Under the pieces are notes generated by a model that saw nothing but the letters and a program-made list of their open reading frames with translations, did not search any database and was not told where the DNA came from. The position numbers were made by a program, and so were the translations under genes. A stretch of 42,415 bases of DNA from Candidatus Alcyoniella australis. Lineage in GTDB: Bacteria > Lernaellota > Lernaellaia > JAVCCG01 > Alcyoniellaceae. Positions within the stretch are counted from its first letter, which is position 1. Each line of letters starts with the position of its first letter. Where the stretch lies: assembly GCA_030765605.1 (NCBI GenBank), contig JAVCCG010000061.1, positions 1 to 42,415 on the forward strand. The letters run 5' to 3'. Positions 14,968 through 24,052 of the stretch are shown piece by piece.

Positions 14968-15357
14968 ATGGAAGTGCGCGAGGGTCTCAAGTACACCAAA
15001 GAGCACGAGTGGACCAATTACGAGGACGGCTCGGTCAGTGTCGGGATCACCGATTTCGCCCAGGATCAATTGGGCGACGTGGTGTTCGTCGAGCTGCCCA
15101 AGGTCGGCGACAAGTTCGCGGCCAATGAGGCCTTCGGCGTGGTCGAAAGCGTCAAGGCCGTGTCCGACGTCTACCCGCCGATCGCCGGAGAGATCGTTGA
15201 GGTCAACGAGGCGTTGGCCGATGCTCCGGAGACCGTCAACTCCGATCCCTACGGCGAAGGCTGGATGGTCAAGATCAAGCCCGACGACCCGGCCGAGCTC
15301 GACGCGCTGATGGACGCTGCGGCCTACGCCAGCTTCTGCGCCGAGGAACAGGGTTGA
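14968..15357 (+). CDS. gcvH: glycine cleavage system H protein
   Basis: 129 residues. Lipoyl-domain protein that carries the aminomethyl group between the P, T and L proteins. LKYTKEHEW opens the fold, and [21 protein letters not shown] is the lipoylation hairpin with acceptor Lys63. ATG at 14968 follows a strong AAGGAG SD (7 nt); an upstream in-frame ATG at 14929 lacks one and would add 13 unlike residues. First of the gcvH-gcvPA-gcvPB set. lipA, needed to make its cofactor, is at 25752-26606 on the other strand. gcvT and the L protein are not in the window. Confidence 0.95.
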   Translation: MEVREGLKYTKEHEWTNYEDGSVSVGITDFAQDQLGDVVFVELPKVGDKFAANEAFGVVESVKAVSDVYPPIAGEIVEVNEALADAPETVNSDPYGEGWMVKIKPDDPAELDALMDAAAYASFCAEEQG

Positions 15358-15389
15358 TCCAAGTCATCTAAATTCGAGAGCTGCCCACG

Positions 15390-16733
15390 ATGCGCTACAT
15401 ACCCCATACCGAGCAAGACGTACGGTCGATGCTCGACGCCATCGGCGTCGACGGGATCGAACGACTTTTCGAGGCGATCCCCAAACAGGTCCGCCAGAGC
15501 GCCGGGCTGAACCTGCCCGAGCCGCTGGACGAACAGCAACTGGTCGGACTGCTCACCGAGCTGGCCGATCGCAACAGCTCGATGGACGAGCTGAGCTGCT
15601 TTTTGGGCGCGGGGGTCTACGACCACCACGTGCCCACGGCCATCGATCAACTGCTGCTGCGCGGGGAGTTCTTCACCGCCTACACGCCCTACCAGCCCGA
15701 GGCGGCCCAGGGCACGTTGCAGGCGATCTACGAGTATCAGACCATGGTCTGCGAGCTGACCGGCATGGACGTGGCCAACGCCTCGCTCTACGACGGGGCC
15801 AGCGCACTGGCCGAGGGCGTGCTGATGGCGGCGCGCCGCAACCGCAAGACCAAGCGTACGATCATCTCGCGCGCGGTCCATCCGGAATATCGCCAGACGG
15901 TTCAGACCTACGCCCAACATCAGGATATCGAGTTTGCGAGCCTACCCTTTGGTCCCGACGGCCGCGCCGACCTGGCGCAGCTCGAGCAGCTGCTCGAGGA
16001 TCCGGCGGCCGGCGTGGTGATCCAGCAGCCCAACGCCCTGGGCGTAATCGAGCCGCTGGACCGCATCGCGGCGTTGATCAACGGCCGGGCGCGGCTGATC
16101 GTCTGCGTGGTCGAACCGCTGAGCCTGGGTCTGCTCGAGGCGCCGGGCAAGCTGGGCGCGGACATCGTGCTCGGCGAAGGCGCGAGCTTCGGCCTCGCCC
16201 CTGGGTTCGGCGGACCGCATCTGGGATTCTTCGCCGTGCGCCAATCCGACGTGCGCGCGATGCCCGGTCGGCTGTGCGGCGCCACGTTCGACAGCGAGGG
16301 CAACCGTGGCTACGTGCTGACCTTGGCCACGCGCGAGCAGCACATCCGCCGCGAGAAAGCCACGAGCAACATCTGCACCAACCAGGCGCTGTGCGCGCTG
16401 GCAATGACGATCTACCTCACGCTGCTGGGGCCCGCTGGCCTGCAGTGCCTGGCGCAGATCAACTACTCCAAAGCCGAGCACGCCAAGTCCGCGCTCTCCG
16501 CGGTCAAGGGCTGCTCGCTGCCGTTCGCCGCGCCGACGTTCAACGAGTTCGTGCTGCGCACGCCGCATCCCGCCCAGCGGGTCGAAGCTGCCCTGCGGCA
16601 GGAGGGAATTCTCGGAGGGCTGCCGCTCGAGCGCTGGTACCCCGAATTTGAGAACTGCCTGCTGGTGGCCGCAACGGAAAAAGTCAGCGCCGAGGAGATC
16701 AGCCGCTATGTCCAAGTCCTCAACCAGTTGTGA
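15390..16733 (+). CDS. gcvPA: glycine dehydrogenase (decarboxylating) subunit 1
   Basis: 447 residues, the N-terminal half of P protein in organisms where gcvP is split. It opens MRYIPHTEQDVRSMLDAIGV. The body shows the fold type I PLP-enzyme layout and conserved GvPA stretches: FLGAGVYDHHVPTAID, FFTAYTPYQPEAAQGTLQAIYEYQTM, NASLYDGASALAEG, and a GPHLGFFAV segment. The PLP Lys lies on the partner subunit. Together the subunits decarboxylate glycine and load the aminomethyl group onto lipoyl-GcvH, in the cytoplasm. It begins 32 nt after gcvH and overlaps gcvPB by 26 nt. Confidence 0.95.
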   Translation: MRYIPHTEQDVRSMLDAIGVDGIERLFEAIPKQVRQSAGLNLPEPLDEQQLVGLLTELADRNSSMDELSCFLGAGVYDHHVPTAIDQLLLRGEFFTAYTPYQPEAAQGTLQAIYEYQTMVCELTGMDVANASLYDGASALAEGVLMAARRNRKTKRTIISRAVHPEYRQTVQTYAQHQDIEFASLPFGPDGRADLAQLEQLLEDPAAGVVIQQPNALGVIEPLDRIAALINGRARLIVCVVEPLSLGLLEAPGKLGADIVLGEGASFGLAPGFGGPHLGFFAVRQSDVRAMPGRLCGATFDSEGNRGYVLTLATREQHIRREKATSNICTNQALCALAMTIYLTLLGPAGLQCLAQINYSKAEHAKSALSAVKGCSLPFAAPTFNEFVLRTPHPAQRVEAALRQEGILGGLPLERWYPEFENCLLVAATEKVSAEEISRYVQVLNQL

Positions 16734-18231
16734 GCTTCCGGCCGGGTTTCCCGGCACGGTCGGTCTAAAATTTAACGAGCCGCTGATCTTCGAGCGCTCG
16801 GTCCCCGGACGTATCGGCCACAGCCTGCCGGCCCTCGACGTTCCGACCGCCAACCCGGCGCTGTACGTCGAGCCCGAGCTGCTGCGCGGCGAGGCTCCGG
16901 CCCTGCCCGAGGTCAGCGAGATTGACGCGGTGCGTCACTTCCACCGCCTCTCGGGCTGGAACTACGCGGTGGACAGCGGGATGTACCCGCTGGGCTCGTG
17001 CACGATGAAGTACAACCCGCGCGTCAACGAGGCGACCTCGCGTCTGCCGGGCCTGGCCCGGCTCCACCCGCTGCAACCGGTCCAGACCGCGCAGGGCGCG
17101 CTATCGCTGATGCACGAACTTTCGTCGATGTTGGCCGAGATCAGCGGCATGCACGCGGTGACGCTGCAGCCCGCGGCCGGAGCCCACGGCGAATTCAGCG
17201 GCCTGTTGATGATCCGCGCCTATCACACCAGCCGCGGCAACCCGCGCAGCAAGGTGTTGATTCCCGATTCGGCCCACGGCACCAATCCGGCCAGCGCCGC
17301 GCTGTGCAACTACAAACCGATCGAGCTCAAGTCCGGCCCCGATGGACTGCTCGACCCGTATACCGTGGCCGCTGCGATGGACGAAGAGGTCGCCGCGCTG
17401 ATGATCACCAACCCCAACACCCTGGGGCTGTTCGAGCGCAACATCCTCGAGATCGCCAAGATCGTCCACGACAAGGGCGGGCTGATCTACTGCGACGGCG
17501 CCAACCTCAACGCCTTGATGGGCGCGGCCAAGCCCGCGCACTTCGGCGCGGATGTGCTGCACTTCAACCTGCACAAGACCTTCAGCACGCCCCACGGCGG
17601 CGGCGGACCGGGTTCGGGCCCGGTGGGCGTGGTCGAGGCGCTCGAGCCGTTCCTGCCCTCGCCCGTGGTCGTCAAGTCCCAGCGCGACGGTGCGGATTAT
17701 TACGAGCTGGATTACGACCGGCCGCAGAGCGTCGGACGGGTCAAAGCGTTTTACGGCAACTTCCTGGTGATGGTCCGCGCCTACACTTACATCCGCGAGC
17801 TCGGCGGCGAGGGCCTGACCCGCTCGACGCAGATGGCGGTGCTCAACGCCAACTACGTCAAGGAACGGCTCAAGGAAGTTTTTAGCGTGGCGCACGACGC
17901 GACCTGCATGCACGAGTGCGTGTTCTCCGAGCAAAGCCTGGTCGAGCACGGCTGCCACACCATGGACCTGGCCAAACGCCTGATCGATTACGGCTATCAT
18001 CCGCCCACGGTCTATTTCCCCTTGATCGTCAAAGGCGCGATCATGATCGAGCCCACCGAGAGCGAGAGCGTCGAGTCGCTGGAGCAGTTCATCGAGGCGA
18101 TGCTGGCGATCCAACGCGAGGCGCAGACCGACCCCGAGTTGCTGCACAGTGCACCGCACTGCACGCGACTGGGTCGCCTCGATGAGGTGCGCGCGGTCAA
18201 GGATCTCGACGTGCGTTGGACCAAACGCTGA
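16708..18231 (+). CDS. gcvPB: glycine dehydrogenase (decarboxylating) subunit 2
   Basis: 507 residues, the catalytic C-terminal half of P protein. SCTMKYNPRVNE, LQPAAGAHGEFSGLL, DSAHGTNPASAALC and YCDGANLNALMG are conserved family stretches. The PLP-binding Lys is Lys290 in FNLHKTFSTPHGGGGPG. ATG at 16708 lies inside gcvPA (26-nt overlap), with GAGGAGAT about 8-10 nt upstream, so translation is probably coupled. The 3' end overlaps the TTG start proposed for the next membrane-protein gene by 16 nt. Confidence 0.95.
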   Translation: MSKSSTSCELPAGFPGTVGLKFNEPLIFERSVPGRIGHSLPALDVPTANPALYVEPELLRGEAPALPEVSEIDAVRHFHRLSGWNYAVDSGMYPLGSCTMKYNPRVNEATSRLPGLARLHPLQPVQTAQGALSLMHELSSMLAEISGMHAVTLQPAAGAHGEFSGLLMIRAYHTSRGNPRSKVLIPDSAHGTNPASAALCNYKPIELKSGPDGLLDPYTVAAAMDEEVAALMITNPNTLGLFERNILEIAKIVHDKGGLIYCDGANLNALMGAAKPAHFGADVLHFNLHKTFSTPHGGGGPGSGPVGVVEALEPFLPSPVVVKSQRDGADYYELDYDRPQSVGRVKAFYGNFLVMVRAYTYIRELGGEGLTRSTQMAVLNANYVKERLKEVFSVAHDATCMHECVFSEQSLVEHGCHTMDLAKRLIDYGYHPPTVYFPLIVKGAIMIEPTESESVESLEQFIEAMLAIQREAQTDPELLHSAPHCTRLGRLDEVRAVKDLDVRWTKR

Positions 18232-19868
18232 CCGGTTTCGTTTTCACGGCCGAGCACTGGGCCTGCGCCTTGAGCGCATTTATCTGGATCAGCGGCACGA
18301 CCGCGCTGCTCATCACACTGCTTAACAGGACCGACGCGCGCGAACGGCGCTCGGCGTTCTTCGGGCTGCTGCTGATCTGCGCGGCGGCCTACGTCCTGCG
18401 CCTGGCCGTGATCCCGCCCTGGATCTACGAGCCCTCCGGCGACGAGGAGCGGATGATCTTCGGCCCGTTCCTCGGCCAATGGCAGGTGTCCGCGCTGCCG
18501 CAGTCCAGCGGCCTGGCCGCCGACGTCTGGGCCTGGGCCTTTGGCGCGCCGCTACGGATGATGGGGATCGCTGCCGGCCCGCGCACCCTGCCCTGGATCA
18601 ACCAGGTCGCCACCCTGCCCGCCCTGCTGCTGCTGGGCCTGGCCTGCCACCTGATGACCGACCGCCGCTCCATGGCCTGGATCTGCACCGCGGCCGCCGC
18701 CATCAGCCCGCAGCTGATGTTCTGGTCGACCAGCGCCTACGACCTGGCCCCGGCGATCCCGGCCCTGGCGGCCTGGCTGCTGTGCCTGACCGTGCTGCTC
18801 GATCAACGCCGCACCCGGCGGTCGGCGATTCTGGCCGCAATCAGCGCCGCGGGCTGCTGCGTGTGGCTGGTGCTGTGCCGCGTGGAGCTGTGGCTGCCGG
18901 TCTGCGCGCTCCCCGCGACCCTGATCCTCGCCGCATTATTCATCCGCGAACAGCGGGCCCGCCGTTTGGCCGCGGCCGCGCTGTGCATCGTCTGTCTGGC
19001 GCTGGCCGTGCTGCTGCTCTCCTCAGCCACCGAGGCACGCACCGGGACCAAGGTCTTTGCCCTGGATCAGCTGCTGCTCAATTTCGACGCCAGCCGCTGG
19101 CTCAACTCGCCCTTTGGCGGCCTGGTCCCGCTGTTCCTGTCGGCCGCGGGCTATTTGGGCATCCGCAAGCTCGGGCCGTTCCCGGTCCGTTCGGCGCTGA
19201 TCGCCTCCTCGGTCGCGGGGTTGGCCCTGTGGGCGGTCTGCCTGGCGTACGACGGCTTTGCCTCCAAGTACGCGGTCTGGACCGTGCTGCTGCTCGCGCC
19301 GCTGTGGTCCGTGGCCATGTCCTGGCCCGCGCAGATCGCGCAACGCAAGGTCCCGGCCGTCGCGCTGACGCTGCTGATCGTCACCCTTGTGGCCCTGCCG
19401 CCGCTGTTGCGCTGGGGTAGCGACGTGCGCGTCACGGCCGACTCGTTCCACGGCCATGTGCATACCAGCGACATGCTCGAAATCCCGCAGGAAGTGTTGC
19501 TCAAGCAGCTCGAGGGACAGTTGGTCTTTGCCTCGCCCGGGCTGCACGACCCCCTGCGCGAGGCCGGACTGCTTGCTGACGGGATGCTGTTCGAGGCGAT
19601 GCAGCTGGTGGGGCCGCGCCGCCTGGAGCCCGAGCGCTTGCTGCGCATCGGCGAAGAGGGGAACGCCCTGCGGCTGGTCGCGCCCTACGATCACAAGCTG
19701 ACCGCCATCGGCTGGTACGACCGGCTCTACCGCGAGCGCGCACTGTTTAACATGCGGCCCGTGGCCCGCGGCGAGCTGCTGGGGCAGCCGGTGCTGCTCT
19801 ATCGACTGGAGCTGCGCCCCGGCGCGCGCCGGGCCCTGAGCTACTCGCGGTTTAAAATCGAGATCTAG
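18216..19868 (+). CDS. polytopic membrane protein, GT-C glycosyltransferase-like
   Basis: About 550 residues if the TTG at 18216 is used, which overlaps gcvPB by 16 nt; no good SD or ATG is seen near this end, so the start is provisional. Ten or more hydrophobic helices fill residues ~10-415, followed by a soluble tail of ~130 residues. After the second helix, the EPSGDEERMIFGPF segment places an acidic pair in the first outer loop, as in GT-C enzymes that use polyprenyl-phosphate sugars. The general plan resembles the protein at 4954-6483, but I see no stretch of close identity. It has no obvious tie to glycine metabolism despite the operon position. A small hairpin follows the stop. Confidence 0.6.
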   Translation: MDQTLTGFVFTAEHWACALSAFIWISGTTALLITLLNRTDARERRSAFFGLLLICAAAYVLRLAVIPPWIYEPSGDEERMIFGPFLGQWQVSALPQSSGLAADVWAWAFGAPLRMMGIAAGPRTLPWINQVATLPALLLLGLACHLMTDRRSMAWICTAAAAISPQLMFWSTSAYDLAPAIPALAAWLLCLTVLLDQRRTRRSAILAAISAAGCCVWLVLCRVELWLPVCALPATLILAALFIREQRARRLAAAALCIVCLALAVLLLSSATEARTGTKVFALDQLLLNFDASRWLNSPFGGLVPLFLSAAGYLGIRKLGPFPVRSALIASSVAGLALWAVCLAYDGFASKYAVWTVLLLAPLWSVAMSWPAQIAQRKVPAVALTLLIVTLVALPPLLRWGSDVRVTADSFHGHVHTSDMLEIPQEVLLKQLEGQLVFASPGLHDPLREAGLLADGMLFEAMQLVGPRRLEPERLLRIGEEGNALRLVAPYDHKLTAIGWYDRLYRERALFNMRPVARGELLGQPVLLYRLELRPGARRALSYSRFKIEI

Positions 19869-19869
19869 C

Positions 19870-19884
19870 CCGGCTTAGAGCCGG
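19870..19884. terminator. hairpin between convergent genes
   Basis: CCGGCT-TAG-AGCCGG, a perfect 6-bp stem between the GT-C-like gene (plus) and the pseudoprotease gene (minus). There is no T-run on either strand; a weak bidirectional terminator at best. Confidence 0.3.
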
Positions 19885-19941
19885 CACAAGGCTCGCGCAG
19901 AACGATCATCATTGAACAACAATCCACCCCGCGACCCAAAC

Positions 19942-22900
19942 CTAGCCGCAACAACCTGAGTCGTCGTCATCGTCGCCGTCCGAGGCGTCGTCGTCGTCAT
20001 CGTCGCCGGGTAAATCCGATACCGCGTTGGAGATGCGGCTTAAGTTCCCCTCATCGTCAGCGACACGCAGTGCCACGTGCAGCACGCCGGGGTCGGGCAC
20101 GATAAAGCTCTCGATTGATCCCGGCGGCTGAGGCGCTGCTCCGAACTCAAAGGCCTCTGCCGCGGCAAACTGTTCGACCTGCTCCAGATCGGCCGCGGGA
20201 TCGCGCGAGATGCGCACGTCATAGGACTGTGCCTGACCGCAGGTCCAATCATCTCCCGGCGCGGTGAAGGTCAGCTTGAGCCGCCTATCGCCGAGCCGTT
20301 CGAGCTGCAAGTCGGTGACGCGCGCGGGCGGCAGCGCGTCCAGGCCGTAGTATCCGCTGTTGTGCGGATCGTGGTGAAAGCGCGGCCAGTCGGCGTTCTG
20401 CTCGCCGTCAATGCAGGACGCGGCCCCGGTCTCCCAGGCGTAGAGCCAGCCCTCGTAGGTCGGCAGCAGCACCTCGAGCAGGCCATCGGCGTCGATGTCC
20501 GCGATCGCAGCGCTGCCCGTGATCCATTTCTGCGTGTACTTGGGCCAGCCCGGCGGCTGGATGCCGTCCACCGAGAACGCGTGCGCCAGGTAGCCGCTGG
20601 TCCCCAGCACCAGCTCGCGCGTGCCGTCCGCGTTGAGGTCGGCCGCGGCCGGGCTGTTGAACATCGGAAGGTCCTCCAGCTCCTCGATCAGCAGCCGCTC
20701 GTGGGGCGGGTCAACGTCGTTGGCCGCCAGCTTGGAGTTGATCAGGTTGAACCCCTCCTCGCCGATCTGCAGCACGGACAGCAGCGGGATCGAGTATTGC
20801 AGCCAGCCGTCGTTGTACAGCGAGGTGAACGCGCCGTGGGCGATGGAGGTCAGGCTGAGGCCGGTGGGCATGTACATCTCGTGGATCTTTTCGCCCGAGT
20901 AGTGCATCACCGCCGGGAACCAGCCCGGCGTGCCCAGGCCGATCCAGGCCTCGCCGTTGCCCAAGGCGATCACCGGCGAGGAGACGCCGCCCGCTGCGAA
21001 CGGCAGCGGGATCGCATCGCCCAGGGGCGCTGCGGGCGCGGCCGGCCAGTCGGGCAGAAACGTTCCCGCGGGATTGGCCCAGCCGTCGTGGTAGATCGCG
21101 TAGGCGCGGGTGGTGGCCAGCAGCCCCTCCTCGCAAATCTCGGTGGTCGCCACCACCACGGACGGATATTCGGACACGTCCGGATTCGCGTTCAGCGGAT
21201 CGAGCACACCCGCCGCCGGCGTGCTGCAAATCTGAGACGGCAGGCCGCTCCCCTCGCAGATCCGCTCGTCGCGCACGATCCCCTCGTCGCTGCGGCAGAG
21301 CACGGGCCAGCCGTAGAGCGGGTCGACCTGGCCGTTACCGTCCTGGTCCAGCGGCTTCCAAGCGTAGGCCTTCTGGTCGTTGGACGCGACCACGATCTCG
21401 AGCACGCCGTCGAGGTCGAGGTCAACGAGCACCGGCGAGCCGTAGACGCCGTTACCATGGCCAAAGGCGAGCGAGCTGGAGTTGTCCGGCGCATCGGTCT
21501 GCACCGGAAACCCGGGCAGGATCGGCGAGGGCTGGTGCAGGTTGCCGTCAGCGTGAATTGCAAACACCCGGCCCAGGGCCGTGGCGGCCACGATCTCGGG
21601 CTCGCCGTCGCCGAACAGATCGCCGATGGCCACCGAGCCGATGATCCCGTCGCTGCGCCATTGGTCGTAGCTCGAGAGGTCCACGGGGAAGCCCGCAAGC
21701 TCGGACCAGCCGGAGCCGTCAACGTCGCGGGTCAGAACGTGGACCAGGCCGTCGCCCGTGCCCATCACGATCTCGGGCAGGCCGTCGGCCGCGCCGTCGA
21801 GGTCGTAGACAATGGGCGAGAACCCGGGGGAGGCGCCGAAGTAGTACGGGAAGCCGGCGGCCAGGCCGTTCACCGGATCGTCGTCCACGTGGACCGAGAT
21901 CGACTTGCGCGCCTCGCCGCGCACCTGTTCGTCGATCCCGGCCTCGTACCACGCGCGCACGCGCAGCGAGACCTCGAAATCGTAGCGCGACTGGGGCACT
22001 CCGCGCATCTGGTCGGGCGGAAAGAGTTGGGCGATGGGCACCTGGGCAATCAGGCCCTCGATCCGCTCGTCGGACGTGCCCTGGAACACGGTCTGGTACT
22101 CATTGTCCAGCGGCTGCTTGCCGCGGGCCAGCTGCACCTCGTAGGAGAACGGATAGACCCGGGCGTCGATCTCGCCCTCGAGCTCGAAGGTCGCGCTCGC
22201 CGCGGTATCGAAGGTCTCCCACCAGCGCGGATAGGTGATGCGCACCTCGGGCGGAATGCGCGGCTCGATCCCGCGTTGCTCGTCGCCGAGCATCAGCAGC
22301 GCACGCTCGAGGTCCGGCCGGCCGTAGCCGAAGTGCTCGTCCCAGCCGGGCTGGCAGACGTTGAGCAGCGAGGCCACGGATGCGCAGTGGCTCTCGATAT
22401 CGTCCGCCGACTGGATCAGCAGCTGGAACAGCTCACCCGCGCTGAGCTCGATCCCCTGCTCCAACGCGTAGCTCTTGATCAGGGCCATGGCGCCGGTGGT
22501 GGTGCCCGTAGCGTCGGAGGTGCAGGCGGTGTCGGCGGGCACTGCCACGTGGGCGTGGGTGCCGAAGTTGGTGCAATAGGTCTCGACAAAGCCGAACGAT
22601 CCGAGGTTGAAGATCCCCACCAGGTCCACCGGGATGATCGGGAACAGCGCAGTGACCGCCACCACGTCCTCCATCGCGGCCGGAGCCCAATGGTGCATGC
22701 TCATCTCGTCGCCCTGGGGTGCGGCGATCAGCACCCCGGCGTCGTAGGCCTCCATCACCGCCCGATGCGCTTGGTCCGAATAGTTCAGGGCCACGCCGGA
22801 ATGGTTGATCACGTCCGCGCCCATCGACACCGCGTAACGCACGCCCGCGGCGAACAGGTCGTAGTTGTAGATCACCGCGTCGCCAACCCGCACCTGCATC

Positions 22901-23910
22901 ACGCGGCAGTCGGGGCAGACTCCGGGCCGATTGCCGATGCCGTTGTTGCCGCGCGCCGCGGCCAGCTCGCACATCCCGTGGCCGTGGGCCCCCTCGGGGA
23001 AGTCGTCGACCCCGAGCACCTCGTTGGTGTTGCGGAAGAAGTCCCAGCCGCTGATGTCGTCGACCAAGCCGTTTTTATCGTCGTCAACGCCGTCGGAGAA
23101 CTCGGCCAGTAGATCGCCGACGTTGATCGCGCGGTCCAGCGGCTCCACGCGCGGATCGTCGGCATAGTCGTCCACGTCAAAGCGGCCGTCGCCGTTGCAG
23201 TCGTAGTCCGCGCAGACGCCCGACGCGGTCTGCGGCAGGGGCAGCTCGCCGGAGTTGATGAACAGCGCGATGCGCAGGTCCTCGTCCTCGTAATGCTTAA
23301 GTCCGTCGTCGACCACCGCCACCAGCACATCGGGGCTGCCGGTGCTGTACTTCCAGGCGCCGGTGACGTTGATCCCCGGAATCATCCACGGCCCCTCGAC
23401 AGCAGACTCGGGCTCGATCGGGTTGAAGCCCATCAGCACGCTGGTCTCGGTGAACATTGCGAACGGATCGCCCGGATCGTAGATCGGGATCTCGAAGTCG
23501 TTGGGGATGTTGCACACGAACAATGCGCCGAAGGGGTACGCGCCGTCGAATGGATCGCCGGACGCGGAGTGCAGAGCGTTGCCCACGTGCAGCTCGATCC
23601 GCTCGCCCCAGGGCCAGGCCGCACTCGGCGTGAAGACCACTGTGTCGTTGGCGTGCACAATGCTGCTTAGTACCAGCGAGCCGGCCAGGTGCGCATCATC
23701 GCCACCCAGCGCAACGAAGAACGTCGAATCGCCCAGCGTGGCCCCTTCCAGGGAGTCGGAGAAGCGTACTGACAGCGGCGTGTCGCCCTGAACCAGCTTG
23801 CTCTGGAAGGTCGGAAACTGATCGACAATCGACAGCGCCGCGGCGCCCGAGGCGGCCAGCGCGATCGAACACAGCGCGACGAAAAGAACGGCAATCGTAC
23901 GTGACGTCAT
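19942..23910 (-). CDS. secreted subtilisin-fold (S8) protein with FG-GAP-like propeller and poly-Asp/SGCCG tail; probable pseudoprotease
   Basis: 1322 residues, ATG at 23910 (GGAG 8 nt upstream); an extension to 23952 has no SD. Signal peptide MTSRTIAVLFVALCSIALAASGAAA. An Ig-like N-terminal domain (about 30-130) precedes an S8 domain (about 180-545). Catalytic Asp201 (VAVVDDG) and His309 (GAHGHGM) are present, but the usual GTS serine is Thr471 (TGTTTGAMA), and the oxyanion-hole Asn segment reads AAPQGDE. Ca-binding Asp-rich loops (DCNGDGRFDVDDY, DGVDDDKNGLVDD) are typical of secreted S8 relatives. Residues ~620-1190 hold repeated DLDxDGxxEIVV/G.G.V.A blades, an FG-GAP/VCBS-like propeller. 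A fibronectin-like domain follows, then two Asp runs and the terminal SGCCG. Likely a surface or secreted binding protein rather than a protease. Confidence 0.8.
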   Translation of the reverse strand: MTSRTIAVLFVALCSIALAASGAAALSIVDQFPTFQSKLVQGDTPLSVRFSDSLEGATLGDSTFFVALGGDDAHLAGSLVLSSIVHANDTVVFTPSAAWPWGERIELHVGNALHSASGDPFDGAYPFGALFVCNIPNDFEIPIYDPGDPFAMFTETSVLMGFNPIEPESAVEGPWMIPGINVTGAWKYSTGSPDVLVAVVDDGLKHYEDEDLRIALFINSGELPLPQTASGVCADYDCNGDGRFDVDDYADDPRVEPLDRAINVGDLLAEFSDGVDDDKNGLVDDISGWDFFRNTNEVLGVDDFPEGAHGHGMCELAAARGNNGIGNRPGVCPDCRVMQVRVGDAVIYNYDLFAAGVRYAVSMGADVINHSGVALNYSDQAHRAVMEAYDAGVLIAAPQGDEMSMHHWAPAAMEDVVAVTALFPIIPVDLVGIFNLGSFGFVETYCTNFGTHAHVAVPADTACTSDATGTTTGAMALIKSYALEQGIELSAGELFQLLIQSADDIESHCASVASLLNVCQPGWDEHFGYGRPDLERALLMLGDEQRGIEPRIPPEVRITYPRWWETFDTAASATFELEGEIDARVYPFSYEVQLARGKQPLDNEYQTVFQGTSDERIEGLIAQVPIAQLFPPDQMRGVPQSRYDFEVSLRVRAWYEAGIDEQVRGEARKSISVHVDDDPVNGLAAGFPYYFGASPGFSPIVYDLDGAADGLPEIVMGTGDGLVHVLTRDVDGSGWSELAGFPVDLSSYDQWRSDGIIGSVAIGDLFGDGEPEIVAATALGRVFAIHADGNLHQPSPILPGFPVQTDAPDNSSSLAFGHGNGVYGSPVLVDLDLDGVLEIVVASNDQKAYAWKPLDQDGNGQVDPLYGWPVLCRSDEGIVRDERICEGSGLPSQICSTPAAGVLDPLNANPDVSEYPSVVVATTEICEEGLLATTRAYAIYHDGWANPAGTFLPDWPAAPAAPLGDAIPLPFAAGGVSSPVIALGNGEAWIGLGTPGWFPAVMHYSGEKIHEMYMPTGLSLTSIAHGAFTSLYNDGWLQYSIPLLSVLQIGEEGFNLINSKLAANDVDPPHERLLIEELEDLPMFNSPAAADLNADGTRELVLGTSGYLAHAFSVDGIQPPGWPKYTQKWITGSAAIADIDADGLLEVLLPTYEGWLYAWETGAASCIDGEQNADWPRFHHDPHNSGYYGLDALPPARVTDLQLERLGDRRLKLTFTAPGDDWTCGQAQSYDVRISRDPAADLEQVEQFAAAEAFEFGAAPQPPGSIESFIVPDPGVLHVALRVADDEGNLSRISNAVSDLPGDDDDDDASDGDDDDDSGCCG

Positions 23911-23960
23911 CGTGAGCACTCCGGTCGTAATGTGGCAGGCGAGCCTATCCAAGCGGCATT

Positions 23961-23990
23961 TAGCCTGGATTATTTATCAAGTTTCGTCAA
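23961..23990. repeat. decayed MITE-family end
   Basis: TAGCCTGGATTATTTATCAA followed by GTTTCGTCAA. It matches the terminal repeat of the element at 4677-4857 with a few substitutions. It lies in the control region between the divergent genes starting at 23910 and 24053. No partner end is seen. Confidence 0.5.
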
Positions 23991-24038
23991 ATATTGCGGT
24001 AGCTGAATTTGACCGCTGAACAAATCGGGAATCCACGA

Positions 24039-24044
24039 TATGAT
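24039..24044 (+). promoter_or_regulatory. candidate -10 box very close to the start codon
   Basis: TATGAT ends 8 nt before the ATG at 24053, so transcription would start at about the A of the start codon (leaderless mRNA). No SD precedes this ATG. A matching -35 is poor (CTGAAC at 24016), so this is tentative. Confidence 0.3.
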
Positions 24045-24052
24045 TTAAGATC

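Noticed and set aside
20362-23112. Very long open frame (over 900 codons) on the plus strand opposite the pseudoprotease gene
   Set aside because: It is the antisense of a clear GC-rich coding gene with domains and signal peptide; the plus-strand translation is Arg/His/Val-rich with no recognisable domain or RBS.
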